Source of the DNA: Antedon mediterranea
Lineage: Eukaryota; Echinodermata; Crinoidea; Comatulida; Antedonidae
Reading direction: 5' to 3'
DNA length: 64,000 nt
Assembly (NCBI RefSeq): GCF_964355755.1
Contig: NC_092673.1
Coordinates: 16,001,001-16,065,000 of the forward strand
Shown here: in pieces, positions 1-11,111 of the stretch
How the letters are laid out: every line of letters begins with the position of its first letter
How positions within the stretch are numbered: position 1 is the first letter of the stretch
The notes under the pieces: model-generated
The model's input: only the letters and a program-made list of their open reading frames with translations
What the model was told of the DNA's origin: nothing
Database searches by the model: none
Program-made: the position numbers and the translations under genes

Positions 1-190
1 TGGAAGTGATTAACTTTATTAAAACTACAAAATAAATATTCAAATTCTGATTTAATTAATCTTCATTTTTCATGTTTTTGGGGGACAATACATCTTTAAG
101 GTCCACATACAATTAAAAATAATATTTGTTCATATGTTGTCAAAAGGCCTTCAAGAATATTAATCAGTCAATATTTAAATATTTTTGCAG

Positions 191-996
191 ATGTTCATGA
201 CACTTCAAGCACTATATATTGTTGTGTTTGATCTCAGTAAACCCTTGGATGATCTTGCTACTTTCATTGATTCATCTGGAGTAAGTATTTCTAGAGCATG
301 GCAGCAGTAAGGTATTGTGATTGAACAAGTCTTTTATAAGAACAGTTTTTAAAAACTAAGCATTTCTAGTTTAACTGTGGTTAATTGTTCTGTAATTCTT
401 TTTCAGAGGAAATTTCAACATCATTGGACCAATCTCCAGTTCATATTATCTTACATCCTGTCAGTTTATTCTCATAGTCGTATTGTGGAAGAAGACAAGG
501 AGAATGAAGTTGACAAACCAACTATCCTTATTGTGGGTACACATAAGGGGAAGCTTGGCTGGACTGAAGAACAGCAAAATGATGAGGTTAATACTTCTTT
601 TGTTTCTATATTATTATAAATAGCCACAACCAAAGATACATTGCAGTTGTAACTGTTTTTAAATATTACTTTAAATAAATTACCAAATTGACACATTCTT
701 ATTATGCGTAAACTGTTATTAAAATTATATACAAACAGGCAGAAAAGGCGTTTAAAATTATTCAAGATGTGCTTAAAACAAAACCATATGGAAATCATGT
801 CTACCACAAATATTTTGCCATTGAAAACAGTCAACCAACTACAGATAAGAGCTTTAGTGATCTCAAACAAGTTATTGATACACTTATGAAAGCTTTAGAA
901 AAGCCTTTTCCTTTAAAGTGGATGCGTTTTCGATGTGATCTACATGATCTAAGAGGAAAAAAACAGCCCTCCTTTTCTTTGTGTCCTTTAAAAGAG
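191..996 (+). CDS. Gene 1 Roc domain, distal half (exons 191-280, 407-586, 739-996)
   Basis: Three phase-0 exons. The first codes MFMTLQALYIVVFDLS, the beta-strand after the Roc G3 loop. The second ends in a strand (ILIVGTHKG) at the G4 site. The third (AEKAFKIIQDVL...) is a helix leading to the Roc-COR junction. Acceptor 406/407 is chosen over the neighbouring AG at 408 because it keeps the seven-codon spacing of gene 2 (60136). P-loop exons are outside the window. Confidence 0.8.
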
Positions 997-3900
997 GTAA
1001 ATGGTATTTGTTTTGTTTACATTTTTCGAAATATTAAGGCGCAAGTATCTATCAAGTATCTAAAAAAAAAAATTTACGTTTCTAAATATAAGTACCCTTT
1101 AATTAAAAAATGTCCATAGACTAGCCAATTTAGATTACAATATCCAAAATCAAATTTTCATCTCAGATATTTGCTGCCATTGTTTTATTTATAAATTGTG
1201 TGTTTGAAAATACTGAGGTAATTAGCCATTGAAATTGAATATTTCAAACTATTTTTTCATGTAATACCCACATTTTTTATTTAATTCTGAATAATATTAA
1301 TTATTATTTCTTTTAGATAAAAATTCTGACAAGTAAGAATGGTATTGTTGAAGAAAAAAACAAATCAGTCCTGCTTAACTACTTGTACGATCTTGGTGAA
1401 ATTGTTTACATGCCTGACAACAAATTATTAAGGGATAAAGTTGTGCTAGATCCGATGAGGCTGGTTGAAATTGTCACCAAATTTGTAACTGTGGTTCCCC
1501 CAAAATATCCCGTAAGTAGACTCATGTAATGTCTTGCATTGTAAAAACGTGTTAAAGTAGTATAATTACTGTTCTGTGTAATTTATTATTCCTTAGCAAA
1601 GAATTTGCCTTTAGTAATATTTGATAGAGATGCTTAACATTTTCTATAGATAAAATAAAAAGTATGCTGTAAGGCATCATTTGAAATTTACTGTAATTTT
1701 TTTACAAGTTTTAATTATTTCACTTTTAATATTCTGCTTTCAATCTGTTATAATTGAAGCACTATAAAAGTGAATAGCACAGCAGTAAACTAACTTGGAG
1801 TAATTTCACAGTTTAACCCTTTCACTGCGTGTATTACCGGGTATAAACATGTTGTTGAACTGCATATAACCATCATTACCGGGTACACTATATTTTTGAT
1901 AAACTTAAATATATTTGCAATGTTTTAAAACTATTTTCCTGCACTACATGCAACCTCTATATTTTTTAATATCATCGTATCGTACCATTTTCTTACTCCA
2001 AACTAACCAACCTTTTACCCACTACAAAAATATTTACAAAATTATCTCATTTAGTAGGTTTTTGCAATTTATTAAAAATCACCTGTCTCTCAATGTTATA
2101 ATGCACAGTGAAAGGGTTAAACCACGATACTGTATTATACCAACACATGGTTCATCTATATTCTAAATGCTTACTGTATCTATTTCCGTCATCCTCACAA
2201 CTGTTATAAACACAAAATACGATGCATGGTTGATAGTTGGTGTTGTTTTTAGGCCGCTAAATTTAGAAGATCTTTTGATAAGCTTGACAAAGGCATACTG
2301 GAAGAAGACTTGTTGCAAAAATTATGGAAAGATAGTAAAGTTGATGACGGAAAGAATTTTGAGTTCCTTGTAGCACTGATGATTCAATTTGGTTTCATAT
2401 TTGAGAGAAAGACAACCAGCAGCCAAGATAGGGCAAGTACATCTATAGTAGGTTATGTTTCTTTAATCTTTCATTTGATGCATGTAAGATTTGGAATAAA
2501 AAGTATTATTCTAATAGTTTGGATTTAAATGTTCAGACAAAGTTTGAATAAACTTTCTAGTGAAAATGTCTAAATGATAGAGTATCTTTAGTTTGCTTAA
2601 AGTAATCTAAATGGCATTGTTACGAATTAACAATTTCAGAAATCTGGAAATGGAAAACGATCCTTTTTTGTGCCACTGCGACTTGCTATCAAGACAAGTC
2701 AAGTGAGACAATTACCTGATGATTCACAATCTATCAGTAGGCCTATCTATTACGACTTTGAGGGATATCTGCCAGACGTGCTGTTTCCGTATTTAATTAT
2801 TGAATTCCTTAACAAATTTCAAAAGGAAGGAGTTGACCCAATACTCACATGTAATTATGCAGAACTTTACCTCAACGAAAATCATCATGTGATTTTGTCT
2901 CTTGACAAATTTATTACTAAGAAGGATGAGCGAAAGTTCTTGTTAAAGGTAATAAATAATCTCTATAATGAATGTTCAATAAATATCACTAAATTATGAA
3001 AGTTAAATATTGTTGCTTAGTCTTTCCCAGAATTTACTTTAAATGCATCTAAATTCTGATAGCAAAACATCACATCTATTTTTACTTTCTAGATGGCTAT
3101 TAAAAGAACAGATTCTTTTGACGAAACGAGTAAAGAGGAACCTTCAGCTGAAGCATGCAAATTGGTATGTTATGTTACCAGTTATATTATGTACCTGTTT
3201 GGACGTAGTTTATGAAAATACACATAGAACAATTATTTTAATTTACAACAAAAAATTTACACATGTTTCTTTAAACTATGCTTTTAGATCAGTAAATATG
3301 TTAAAAATCTGTAGCAAATTGTCCAACTGTGTGTCTCTAGGTAGCATTTTCCTTAAAAGTTTCACAATGTATAGTGAGTGGTACCAAGGATATCAAATTC
3401 CACTAGAAAAAATGTAAAATCATTTAAATTTTATTCACTGGATATAACTTATGATTTATCAAAATTTACATCTATGTTTTCTTTTTTTTTTCAATTGAAT
3501 TGTAAGTAATTTTAATGTGTACTACCTAAAATATATTCCATATATACTTTGTGAGCTACTGCACCATTTATGCTTTCATATTGGCTGGTGTGTGTTATCA
3601 ATCGACATTAAATTTATATCTTTAGGCTTTGTCAACAGTTGAAAAGTCATTTGAACATTACAAAGATGGTGGTAGAAGGAGGATTCCATTCAAGAGATGC
3701 ATTCCTTGTCGGTGTAGTGATCAATTAGACAAGAAGCATTTTCAAATTCTTGAAGATTTCCAATGCATGAAGTTAACGTGCATAGAAACTGGCAATGTTA
3801 TTACGATGGATGTCACATGTTACAAGCGGCTGTTTGGAGGTAAGAGTAATTAAATTTACTTATTTTTATTAAGTACATTTTCATTAATACATGAAGGACT

Positions 3901-6900
3901 CTCACTCATCCCTACAGCACAGGAAACTGAAAAACAAAAGGCTATTTCTGTTCTATCAACAATTAGTGACCTATTTGTGCAAAAATTGACATGTTTAAAT
4001 AATTATAGAATAGAGAAAGAGGATACTGTACCTTATTTGAAAATAGACATATTTGATAATACTCTTCCAGTAGTAGTAGTACAACATAATCATTGCTGTG
4101 ATATCTTCATTCCTCTTACCAATAGTAGTACTATCAGAATCATTATTGATAATCTATACATATGCTGCTATTAGCTGTGATATCTTTATTCCTCTTACCA
4201 GTAGTAGTACTAGCAGAATCATTATTGATAATCTATACATTGTTACAACATGCTGCTATTAGCTGTGATATCTTCATTCCTCTTACCAGTAGTAGTACTA
4301 TCAGAATCATTATTGATAATCTATACATTGTTACAACATGCTGCTATAGCTGTGATATCTTTATTCCTCTTACCAGTAGTAGTACTATCAGAATCATTAT
4401 TGATAACCTATACATTGTTACAACATGCTGCTATTAGCTGTGATATCTTCATTCCTCTTACCAGTAGTAGTACTATCAGAATCATTATTGATAATCTATA
4501 CATTGTTACAACATGCTGGTATTAGCTGTGATATCTTCATTCCTCTTACCAGTAGTAGTACTATCAGAATCATTATTGATAATCTATACATTGTTACAAC
4601 ATGCTGCTATTAGCTGTGATATCTTCATTCCCTTACCAGTAGTAGTACTATCAGAATCATTATTGATAATCTATACATTGTTACAACATGCTGCTATTAG
4701 CTGTGATATCTTCATTCCTCTTACCAGTAGTAGTACTATCAGAATCATTATTGATAATCTATACATTGTTACAACATGCTGCTATTAGCTGTGATATCTT
4801 CATTCCTCTTACCAGTAGTAGTACTATCAGAATCATTAGTGATAATCTGTACAAAGGAAATAACAGAATGTGATGATGATCTAAAACACTTCAATAGTTT
4901 ATAAAATACATTGCTGCTTTTATTATAACAATTGAACATGTGATAATGTGCTGTTGGCAATATAGAATTTGTATAGCATCCATTGAATTCATTTCATTTT
5001 ATTCATCAAAAAAAAATAAAATTATAGAACATGTAAAGATAAAATGCATAAAAGATGAAAAGGATCAACAACTAAAAGATAAAAGCTTGTATAGGGTTGA
5101 AGACCTAAAATAACTAAACAACTATAAAACAGCTAATACTAAAATAGGAAACATAATAAAATATATATATAAAGTAACATTATTTCATTATTGTATATTT
5201 TATTTGTTACAGATGATGTGGGGACAAGTTCAAATCAAGGTATGTTATATTAGACCTATGTGTCACTAATGTTCTTGTGATGTGCCCACATATGGACATG
5301 ATGATGTCATATCAATACCATATTTGGGCATATCACTCATATTTGGGCACATCACACTTTTTTTGTCAAACAAGTTTGATAGTGTAAACAGAGCTTTAGT
5401 GATGCATTACTTTCTTAATGATCAAATCTCAATCATCCAGTGTAAAAGTGCCATGTATATAAACAAATTCTAACGTACTTTAAACATATACTTCTCATTT
5501 TTATCATTTTAGGCAGTAGTGATGAGGATGAAAGAGAAGGAACATCACTGAGTCACCAACACCAACAAAGTGAAGGTAAGATTCTAGTAAATAGAGATAG
5601 TGATATTCTGATGATAACGATGTTGAACAAGATGATGATAATTTGAATTTGAAATTTAAGTTGGTGATAATGATGATAATATACTCTCTCTAAATTTATG
5701 ATCATACAACGAACACCAAGAATATAAGGTGGATTATTATAATAAGAATACAACTAGACTTGAAAGTGATTCGCGCAAACCCAATAAAAATGTTTGTGAA
5801 AGTATGTTATGTTCAAGATTTGTGGTTATTTTTATATATGTGTTTTTGGCGACGAACGCTTTCAATATATGACAATAGTCAAATGACGATAGTACTGTAC
5901 TTACAAAAAATGTAGAATTGTTTATGGTCATCATTCACCTAGGTCTAGATGGCAAAGAAGATTGAACTCATGCAATGGACGATCGGGCTAGGCTAGTCTG
6001 TAGCTAGTAATACTAGTTTACTAGAGTAGGACAGCAAGGCCTAGTCTGCGTGGGACACACAGTACAGATGTTCATGTATCATCACAGCCGCATGCAATTT
6101 AAATAAATTAATTCAATTCGGACCTGAACTAAATAAACTAGCATTACCAAAAACATATTTGAGAAATAGTTTGACAGTAATGCAATGTCTTTGTGGGGAA
6201 CACATTGGGAAAAGCAAAACCAAAAACAAGCCTCTACCTGCCCGTGGCCTAAGTCCTTAATTTTAATTGTTTAATAAACCAAAACTTGCCACATATACAA
6301 TATCAAGTATTCCAAAGTTGACAGTAGTTTCATATTTGTATTGAACTTGACCCGAACCTGACATTATTCCACAAATATTTTTTTTTTGAAATAGTAGAGT
6401 TGAGAGAGAAAATAAAACAAATTTAATATTGACCTCAATTACTGTTTTACATTTTGTTGATATTCTGTACTGATGATTAAATAAAAATTGATTTTGGAGT
6501 GGGTACAATAATGATCACTGTCAAATGAATGTCCTGTCATTTTATTTGCAGACAATTTCCGAGACCTAAAAGCTGGTCTCAGTGGTTGCTTTGATGGCGA
6601 AAGATATCGTTGGCTAAGGTTCCTACTATTCGATAAGTTGGATGTCGGTGAAATTACAAATCAAGATTTTAATGCAAATGACTTGCTCAATGAACTTGAA
6701 AACAAAGGTTTAATCTTGCCAACCAATGTTAACTTGCTGTTAGAGATCACAAAAACATCTGAAATAGCACAAGCCAAAGATCTTGTATCAAAGTATATGA
6801 GAGACAACAACATTCAAAATAGATATACTGATGATAGAACCAAGTTGTCATCTTACAGAAAGCGACTGTTTAAAGCCCTAAAACAAATTGACCCACGTGC

Positions 6901-7981
6901 ATTACGTAATGTTATATCTTTCTACGAGTTAAGAAGATATAGCTTCTCCAATGTTTGGGATGCAGTTCTCTATCTGGAGATTCAGCAATTATTAGCAGAT
7001 GATCCAGACAAAATAAATCGGTTTGCAGATCGTCTCGGCACAATAGCAAGTAACATTCTACTTGGTAGGCTTTCTACTTTATATTATATTAAGTTTTTTG
7101 TATTGTTATTGTTATTGAATCATTCATTTTTTTAAACAGTTTACGTAATTGTAATTTGATTAAAATAATATTTGGTTTAATTTTAATCATTAAAATTTTA
7201 CATTAACTGATTATTTATAGGCAATAGTGAGAAGAAATGAGACAGCATCATCAAGTCACCAATGTGAACAAAGTGAAGGTAAATTATTCAGTAAAGTTGG
7301 GAGATAAACATAAAAAATGAAAATTATATATGATTGTAATATGATTAAGATAATAATGACATAGAAGTTGGTGATATTGAGGATGATATTACTCTAAAAT
7401 TTAGGATTTATAAAACAAAGAATATAATAATGTAACTTATTGTTATAGGAATAAAATAATTAGAGTGAGTAGTTTTTTTGTAGTTGTTTCTAAAAGCTGA
7501 TTATAGATATAGATAATATATAGATTATAATGATATTCAAATAATGATGATGATTATTAAACAATACTTATAACAATGCTGAATTTATTACTTGAAATTT
7601 GAAATGATTTTGTGGTCTTTCATGAATTTTTATTCATAAATCTTAAAACAGTAATTATGATAATGAATGCTCTCTGAATTTACTTCCTGAAATTGGAAAT
7701 GATTTTGTGGTGTTTCATGAATTATACTGTGATCATATTCAAATAATGATTATGATTTCAACAATGATTATGATGCTAATCTACTGAATTTATTACATTG
7801 GAAAATATTGCTGTGTTTTTATCAATTTATATTTATTATTCATAATCTTAAAACAACAATTACAATTACAATTTCCACAATAATCATGATTACTGTTATA
7901 CTAAATTTATTGATACTGTTTTTCATTTGTATAGATCTCTCAGAAGATGATGAAGACTTAGTCACAGACTTAGCCCAATGA
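191..7981 (+). CDS. Gene 1: C-terminal part of a Roc-COR-DED protein (5' end outside window)
   Basis: Multi-exon gene not recognised by name. Exons by splice sites and paralogue alignment: 191-280, 407-586, 739-996, 1317-1511, 2253-2432, 2640-2948, 3093-3164, 3626-3839, 5213-5239, 5513-5575, 6552-7064 and 7935-7981, giving about 715 residues in one frame ending DLAQ-stop. The first exon (ALYIVVFDLSKP) follows Roc G3; the second carries ILIVGTHKGK at the G4 position; 1317-3839 is COR, including a Cys-rich IPCRC segment; 3839-5575 encodes an acidic Ser/Glu linker; 6552-7064 is a DED-like helical module. Roc-COR is the GTPase/dimerisation core of ROCO proteins; no kinase follows. The Asp normal in G4 (T/N-K-x-D) is Gly here, so guanine recognition may differ. 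The N-terminal half (P-loop, probably ankyrin repeats as in gene 2) lies upstream of base 1. Family call is firm; pathway is inference. Confidence 0.85.
1317..3839 (+). CDS. Gene 1 COR domain exons
   Basis: Exons 1317-1511, 2253-2432, 2640-2948, 3093-3164 and 3626-3839. COR (C-terminal of Roc) is the dimerisation module of ROCO proteins. Visible signatures are the winged-helix part (LYDLGEIVYM, VVLDPMRLVEIVTKFV), a helix-rich block (FEFLVALMIQFGFI) and the beta-rich COR-B part (PIYYDFEGYLPDVLFPYLI). The last exon has a Cys cluster (RCIPCRCS, then two more Cys). It ends in phase 1, which all following exons keep. Confidence 0.8.
2433..2639 (+). other. GC-AG intron in gene 1
   Basis: The donor is GCAAGT, not GTNNGT, after a codon ending GG. 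The acceptor is TTTCAG. No GT donor nearby keeps the frame. Gene 2 has the same GC donor at 62201, so this non-canonical site predates the duplication. Confidence 0.7.
3918..4174 (+). other. Cryptic or relic exon in the gene 1 intron
   Basis: After a good acceptor (CCCTACAG, 3910-3917) about 85 codons stay open, starting in the phase of exon 3626-3839 (QETEKQKAISVLSTISDLF...), to a stop at 4172. A donor-like GTAGTA at 4070 sits where the 88-bp minisatellite begins, but its phase (0) does not suit the next exon at 5213 (phase 1). The same sequence in gene 2 (about 63939 onward) has an in-frame TAA. It could be an alternative 3' exon, an exon whose donor was lost to the minisatellite, or chance. 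Confidence 0.3.
4060..4855 (+). repeat. 88-bp tandem repeat in gene 1 intron, ~9 units
   Basis: Period 87-88 bp (unit starts near 4162, 4250, 4338, 4425, 4513, 4601, 4688), highly uniform. Each unit has a pyrimidine tract followed by CAG and several GTAG triplets, so it contains acceptor- and donor-like strings. Open frames of 60-91 aa here are by-products of the period not being a multiple of three. Confidence 0.95.
4985..5160 (-). mobile_element. Possible 3' tail of a LINE, antisense in intron
   Basis: Read on the minus strand the segment carries a GGTCTTCAACCC block and ends in a GAATAAAATGAAATGAA-like A-rich tail, the layout of CR1/Jockey-type 3' UTRs. No coding sequence. Family assignment is tentative. 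Confidence 0.35.
5213..5575 (+). CDS. Gene 1 acidic linker exons, one a 27-nt microexon
   Basis: Exon 5213-5239 (27 nt) and exon 5513-5575 (63 nt) both keep phase 1-1, so either can be skipped without a frameshift. They code a short hydrophilic Ser/Asp/Glu/Gln-rich linker between COR and the DED-like module. Borders are ACAG|AT...CAAG|GTATG and TTTAG|GC...GAAG|GTAAG. Confidence 0.6.
6552..7064 (+). CDS. Gene 1 DED-like C-terminal module (single large exon)
   Basis: 513-nt exon, phase 1-1, 171 residues. Residues ~3-80 fit a death effector domain: FRDLKAGLSGCF, then WLRFLLFDKL, NDLLNELENKGLI, NVNLLLEIT and AKDLVSKYM. Spacing matches the helices of caspase-8/FADD-type DEDs, and AKDL stands where RxDL is usual. 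Residues ~95-170 are a second helical block (FKALKQIDPRALRNVISFYEL ... DAVLYLEIQQLL ... FADRLGTIASNIL) of about death-fold size that I cannot assign. A terminal DED would let a Roc-COR GTPase recruit caspase-like partners (inference). Structure prediction would settle both blocks. Confidence 0.65.
7221..7278 (+). CDS. Candidate alternative terminal exon of gene 1 (duplicate of 5513-5575)
   Basis: Good borders (TTATAG|GC...GAAG|GTAAA) and clear similarity to exon 5513-5575, ending in the same CAAAGTGAAG. It is 58 nt rather than 63, so the frame meets TGA at 7238-7240 after GNSEKK. Including it gives a short end; skipping it joins 7064 to 7935 in frame and gives an acidic end (DLSEDDEDLVTDLAQ). 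It may be a decayed exon or a regulated alternative C-terminus. Confidence 0.45.
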
Positions 7982-8161
7982 TGCAATAAACATGGATATT
8001 CTATTCATACAAATGTTAGACGGCGTTAAACTGTTAAAAACTGGTACCAGTGCAATCTACCTGTGAACTCTTTTATCTGCAAATTGAGTAGTGATAGTGA
8101 GATGTAATGTTAGCGTGTCATACCTCAATGTACAATAGTGTAGATACCTTGGTATCCCAGA

Positions 8162-8205
8162 ATTAAAACACACTAGTTATTGTCTGTGGTGTTTTCTTTC
8201 CAAAA
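8162..8205 (+). terminator. Likely poly(A) signal of gene 1
   Basis: ATTAAA at 8162-8167 is followed within 15-30 nt by a GT-rich stretch (TGTCTGTGGTGTTTTC), a normal downstream element, about 180 nt past the stop. An AATAAA at 7985 lies only 4 nt after the stop; another is at 8646. Confidence 0.45.
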
Positions 8206-8219
8206 AAAATTGCTGTCCC

Positions 8220-8520
8220 CTTATAATAGGATTAAATCAACCATTTGGCACTCTCAAACGTGTCCCTGTCCCTTTAATAGGGTTACATCAAACATTTGGC
8301 ACTCTGAAACGTGTCCCTGTCCCTTTAAAAGGGGTGTCCCCTGATTAGGAGTTGGCTGTAGTGTTAAAACATATATTTCCCCTCGTTTTATGAGAAAGTG
8401 TCCCCTGAATGGGGGTGTACTAAAGAAGGGGTTTACTCCAGTAGTAAAGAGGAGGGGTGTGTCCCCTGAATAAAGGTGTCCTAAAGAAGGGGTTTACTCC
8501 AGTAGTAAAGAGGAGGCGTT
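8220..8520 (+). repeat. Short GT/CCCC-rich tandem duplications
   Basis: Two diverged ~55-bp copies (ACATTTGGCACTCT ... GTGTCCCTGTCCC) at 8225-8330, then a 58-60-bp unit (GTGTCCCCTGAAT ... AGTAAAGAGGAGG) at 8398-8456 and 8458-8515. No gene seen. Confidence 0.8.
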
Positions 8521-8701
8521 CTACTGTTGAAAGTGTACGCAATTGGCGTACCATACTTACCTGGGGTTTTTGGACAGCGTGGTGTGTTCACGCAGGTTGG
8601 GTTGAAACGTTGTCATGTTATGTTATGTTGAAGTATAGAGTATTTAATAAACTTCACTTTACTGATAATAGTGGTCGATATATTTATTCGAGTCAGTAAA
8701 A

Positions 8702-8938
8702 GAAAGATTTATTATAAGATTTCAGTGTACTAAATGGTACATGAATGTTAGTAACAAAAAAAAGAGGACAAAAAAAAAATAACAATACTGGAACATTACA
8801 AAAAATAACAGTAGGCCTACAAAGATTTATTATAAGATTTCAGTGTACTAAATGGTACATGAATGTTAGTAACAAAAAAAAGACAACAAAACAAAATAAC
8901 GATACTGGAATATTACAAAAAATAACAGTAGGCCTACA
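8702..8938 (+). repeat. Two tandem ~119-bp copies
   Basis: AAAGATTTATTATAAGATTT ... ACAGTAGGCCTAC occurs at 8702-8819 and 8820-8938, differing in an A-run and a few bases. Confidence 0.9.
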
Positions 8939-8939
8939 A

Positions 8940-9700
8940 AACTCAAAAAATCATGTTACCCAAAAATATACATGGGTGGGTATAAAACATTGCTACTGTT
9001 CCTGCAGGCATTACATATTGCTATATTTAGAGATAAGAACATTTTAACTGTTTTTATATTTTGTTGTGCATTTATATTAAAATCTCTATGTTGAGATTAC
9101 AGGCAAAAATCAAACGACCAACATACTTTTTTTTTTAAATAAGTAATTGGTTTAAGGTAGAAGAATATGTGCTACCCTCAATGCCATAAACGAATAATGG
9201 ATTAATAAATGAATTGTAGATTATAATTAGCATGTCTTGAGGAACAAAATATCTCAACTTAAATAATATGCCTATTTTTTTTGTTTACATTTTGAAATAA
9301 ACTATCAATATTATTTTTCCATGAAAGAAATTTATGAAACAAGACTAATCTACTTCATTTATTGCATTCTCTCCAATTAAGAGATCCGATTTTGTTTAAA
9401 ATCTAATTTCTTCTGTTTTGAAAAATAATCCAAAGTTTATTAAAAACAAATATTTTCCCCTGAAGGAATTCAACCTTGCTTGTCAAATGAAACGACAACA
9501 TTATAGTACAGTACAGTAAATGAACTGAGATTAAATATTAAAAATAAAGAGGCAAAATACCCTGGAACTGGAAGTAGTTGGAATGTCTTCCAATTTTTTT
9601 TTAAACTTGTATACTTTGTTAATTTATTATAAAAACAAAATGGGACAAAAACATATGCAAATGAGACCAGGTAAAAGGAAGTAAATAATTAAATCCTTGC
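8940..9700. other. No gene seen (AT-rich intergenic)
   Basis: AT-rich sequence without splice-bounded open frames, repeats or RNA genes that I can recognise. Confidence 0.5.
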
Positions 9701-9779
9701 GCCCTCTAATCCTTCCCCTTACCATACTAGACATAGACACAACTTTGTTGAATCTCACTGTGCTACTAAACGGCACTTT

Positions 9780-10068
9780 TCTAGCCCTGTTCCATAGTTG
9801 ATCCGATTATTAAGTGTTTGATGAATTAATTGTTTAAAGTGTTAAATTTTTTTGTACTAAACTATATATTTTTATATGAATGAATTTTATAATGTCAATT
9901 TGGTAAATGAAATGTTTTATATTTTGATGTTTTTTCACTTTCAATTAAATTTTGTAAATTAAACTCAATTCAGTATTTATGCTGTTAATGTTATGTTTTA
10001 ATGCTATTCATATTTGCATGGAGTTCTTTACTCCATGATATTTGTTAATAAATACTAATGAATGAAAA
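9780..10068 (+). mobile_element. Possible LINE 3' end with terminal hairpin
   Basis: AT-rich segment ending in a hairpin (CATGGAGT...ACTCCATG, 10017-10037) followed by AATAAATACTAATGAATGAA. A 3' hairpin before short tail repeats is typical of CR1-like LINE ends. No coding part remains. Confidence 0.3.
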
Positions 10069-10079
10069 AACATATTTGT

Positions 10080-11040
10080 TTGTTTGTAAGGATAGTATTT
10101 TTTGAAGGGGGTAGATTTTAACATCGAGGAGATCATTATATCAAAATGTACGTGCTAGCTATTGTTAAAAATGTATTGTATATTATAGGAATAATATCCA
10201 ATCCACCAATCCAGAGAATAATAAAAGTTCTTCGATATTACACTACACAGCGATAATTGTTACGCAGACAAAAATGGTGATTGCGCCCTCTATAAAAATT
10301 AATACTTGATTATAAGATCTTTGGTTTAATCACCCCAACAAACCACTCGCATGTTTAATATCCTTGAAGAATGTCAAACATAAGATTAAGAAGTAAGTTT
10401 TTGTTTGTGTCATTATTATCATACCATATTATATACGGAATTCGTTATACTATATTGCTATTGGTATTGCTAGGGATTCCCATTGCTAGTAGTTTAGTAG
10501 GCCTACTAGCTGGGGCAGGCCCTACCTCTAGCCTTGCTCTAGCTAACAAAGGCCTAGTAGTAGAGTAGTAGGCAGGGAGGGAGTCTCCACAACTTGCTGT
10601 TAGTTAGGAACGGACATCAACCCCGCAACCCCTGTCTCTGGCTGGTGCTATATACCCTTATCAATACACCAAGCCATCCATCTCGTTGGTCGAATCAGGT
10701 TTTACTTTGTATATGAATGGAGAAAAAATATATTATACGTAAGCTTTTTAACCACCCAATCAGAAGTGAGTTGACGTCGTTTCTATACTTGTGTCACCAC
10801 ATAACAAACAGGCCTTCCTGGGGTTTCCCTGATCTCACAACATGCATTCAAACACCGTGTTGTGGTCTTTCATTTAAAAAAAACACAGTGTGGTGGTCTT
10901 TTGTTTTCATGATGCATCGAAACGACAAATAACTACAATGCATAGTTTGACGTAATGCGTAAAAAACTACTGAACTTTTCTATTTAATACTGAAATTTAT
11001 TTTAACAATTTGAGAACTTGCAATGCACATAGAATATGAT
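10080..11040. other. No gene seen; AGGCCTA-rich intergenic
   Basis: Contains a run of AGGCCTA/CTAGTAG motifs at 10480-10570 and nothing with coding features. The open frames here are short and lack splice support. Confidence 0.5.
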
Positions 11041-11069
11041 CATGGACCTATCTAATTTATAGGTCCATG
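11041..11069. repeat. Perfect 11-bp stem hairpin
   Basis: CATGGACCTAT and ATAGGTCCATG flank a 7-nt loop. It lies just before the 60-bp minisatellite. Confidence 0.8.
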
Positions 11070-11111
11070 GTATGATAAAGAAATTGGTACACTATTTAAA
11101 AAGTGTAATAA

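Noticed and set aside
472-870. 132-aa minus-strand ORF
   Set aside because: Antisense to two Roc exons and the intron between them; the plus strand has conserved splice sites and the paralogue.
4060-4855. CRISPR-like array
   Set aside because: The whole unit repeats, with no variable spacers, in a eukaryotic intron; the same holds for the other minisatellites.
4162-4873. Hydrophobic 60-91 aa frames (MLLLAVISSFLL...) that look like signal peptides
   Set aside because: Products of the 88-bp repeat read in shifting frames within an intron.
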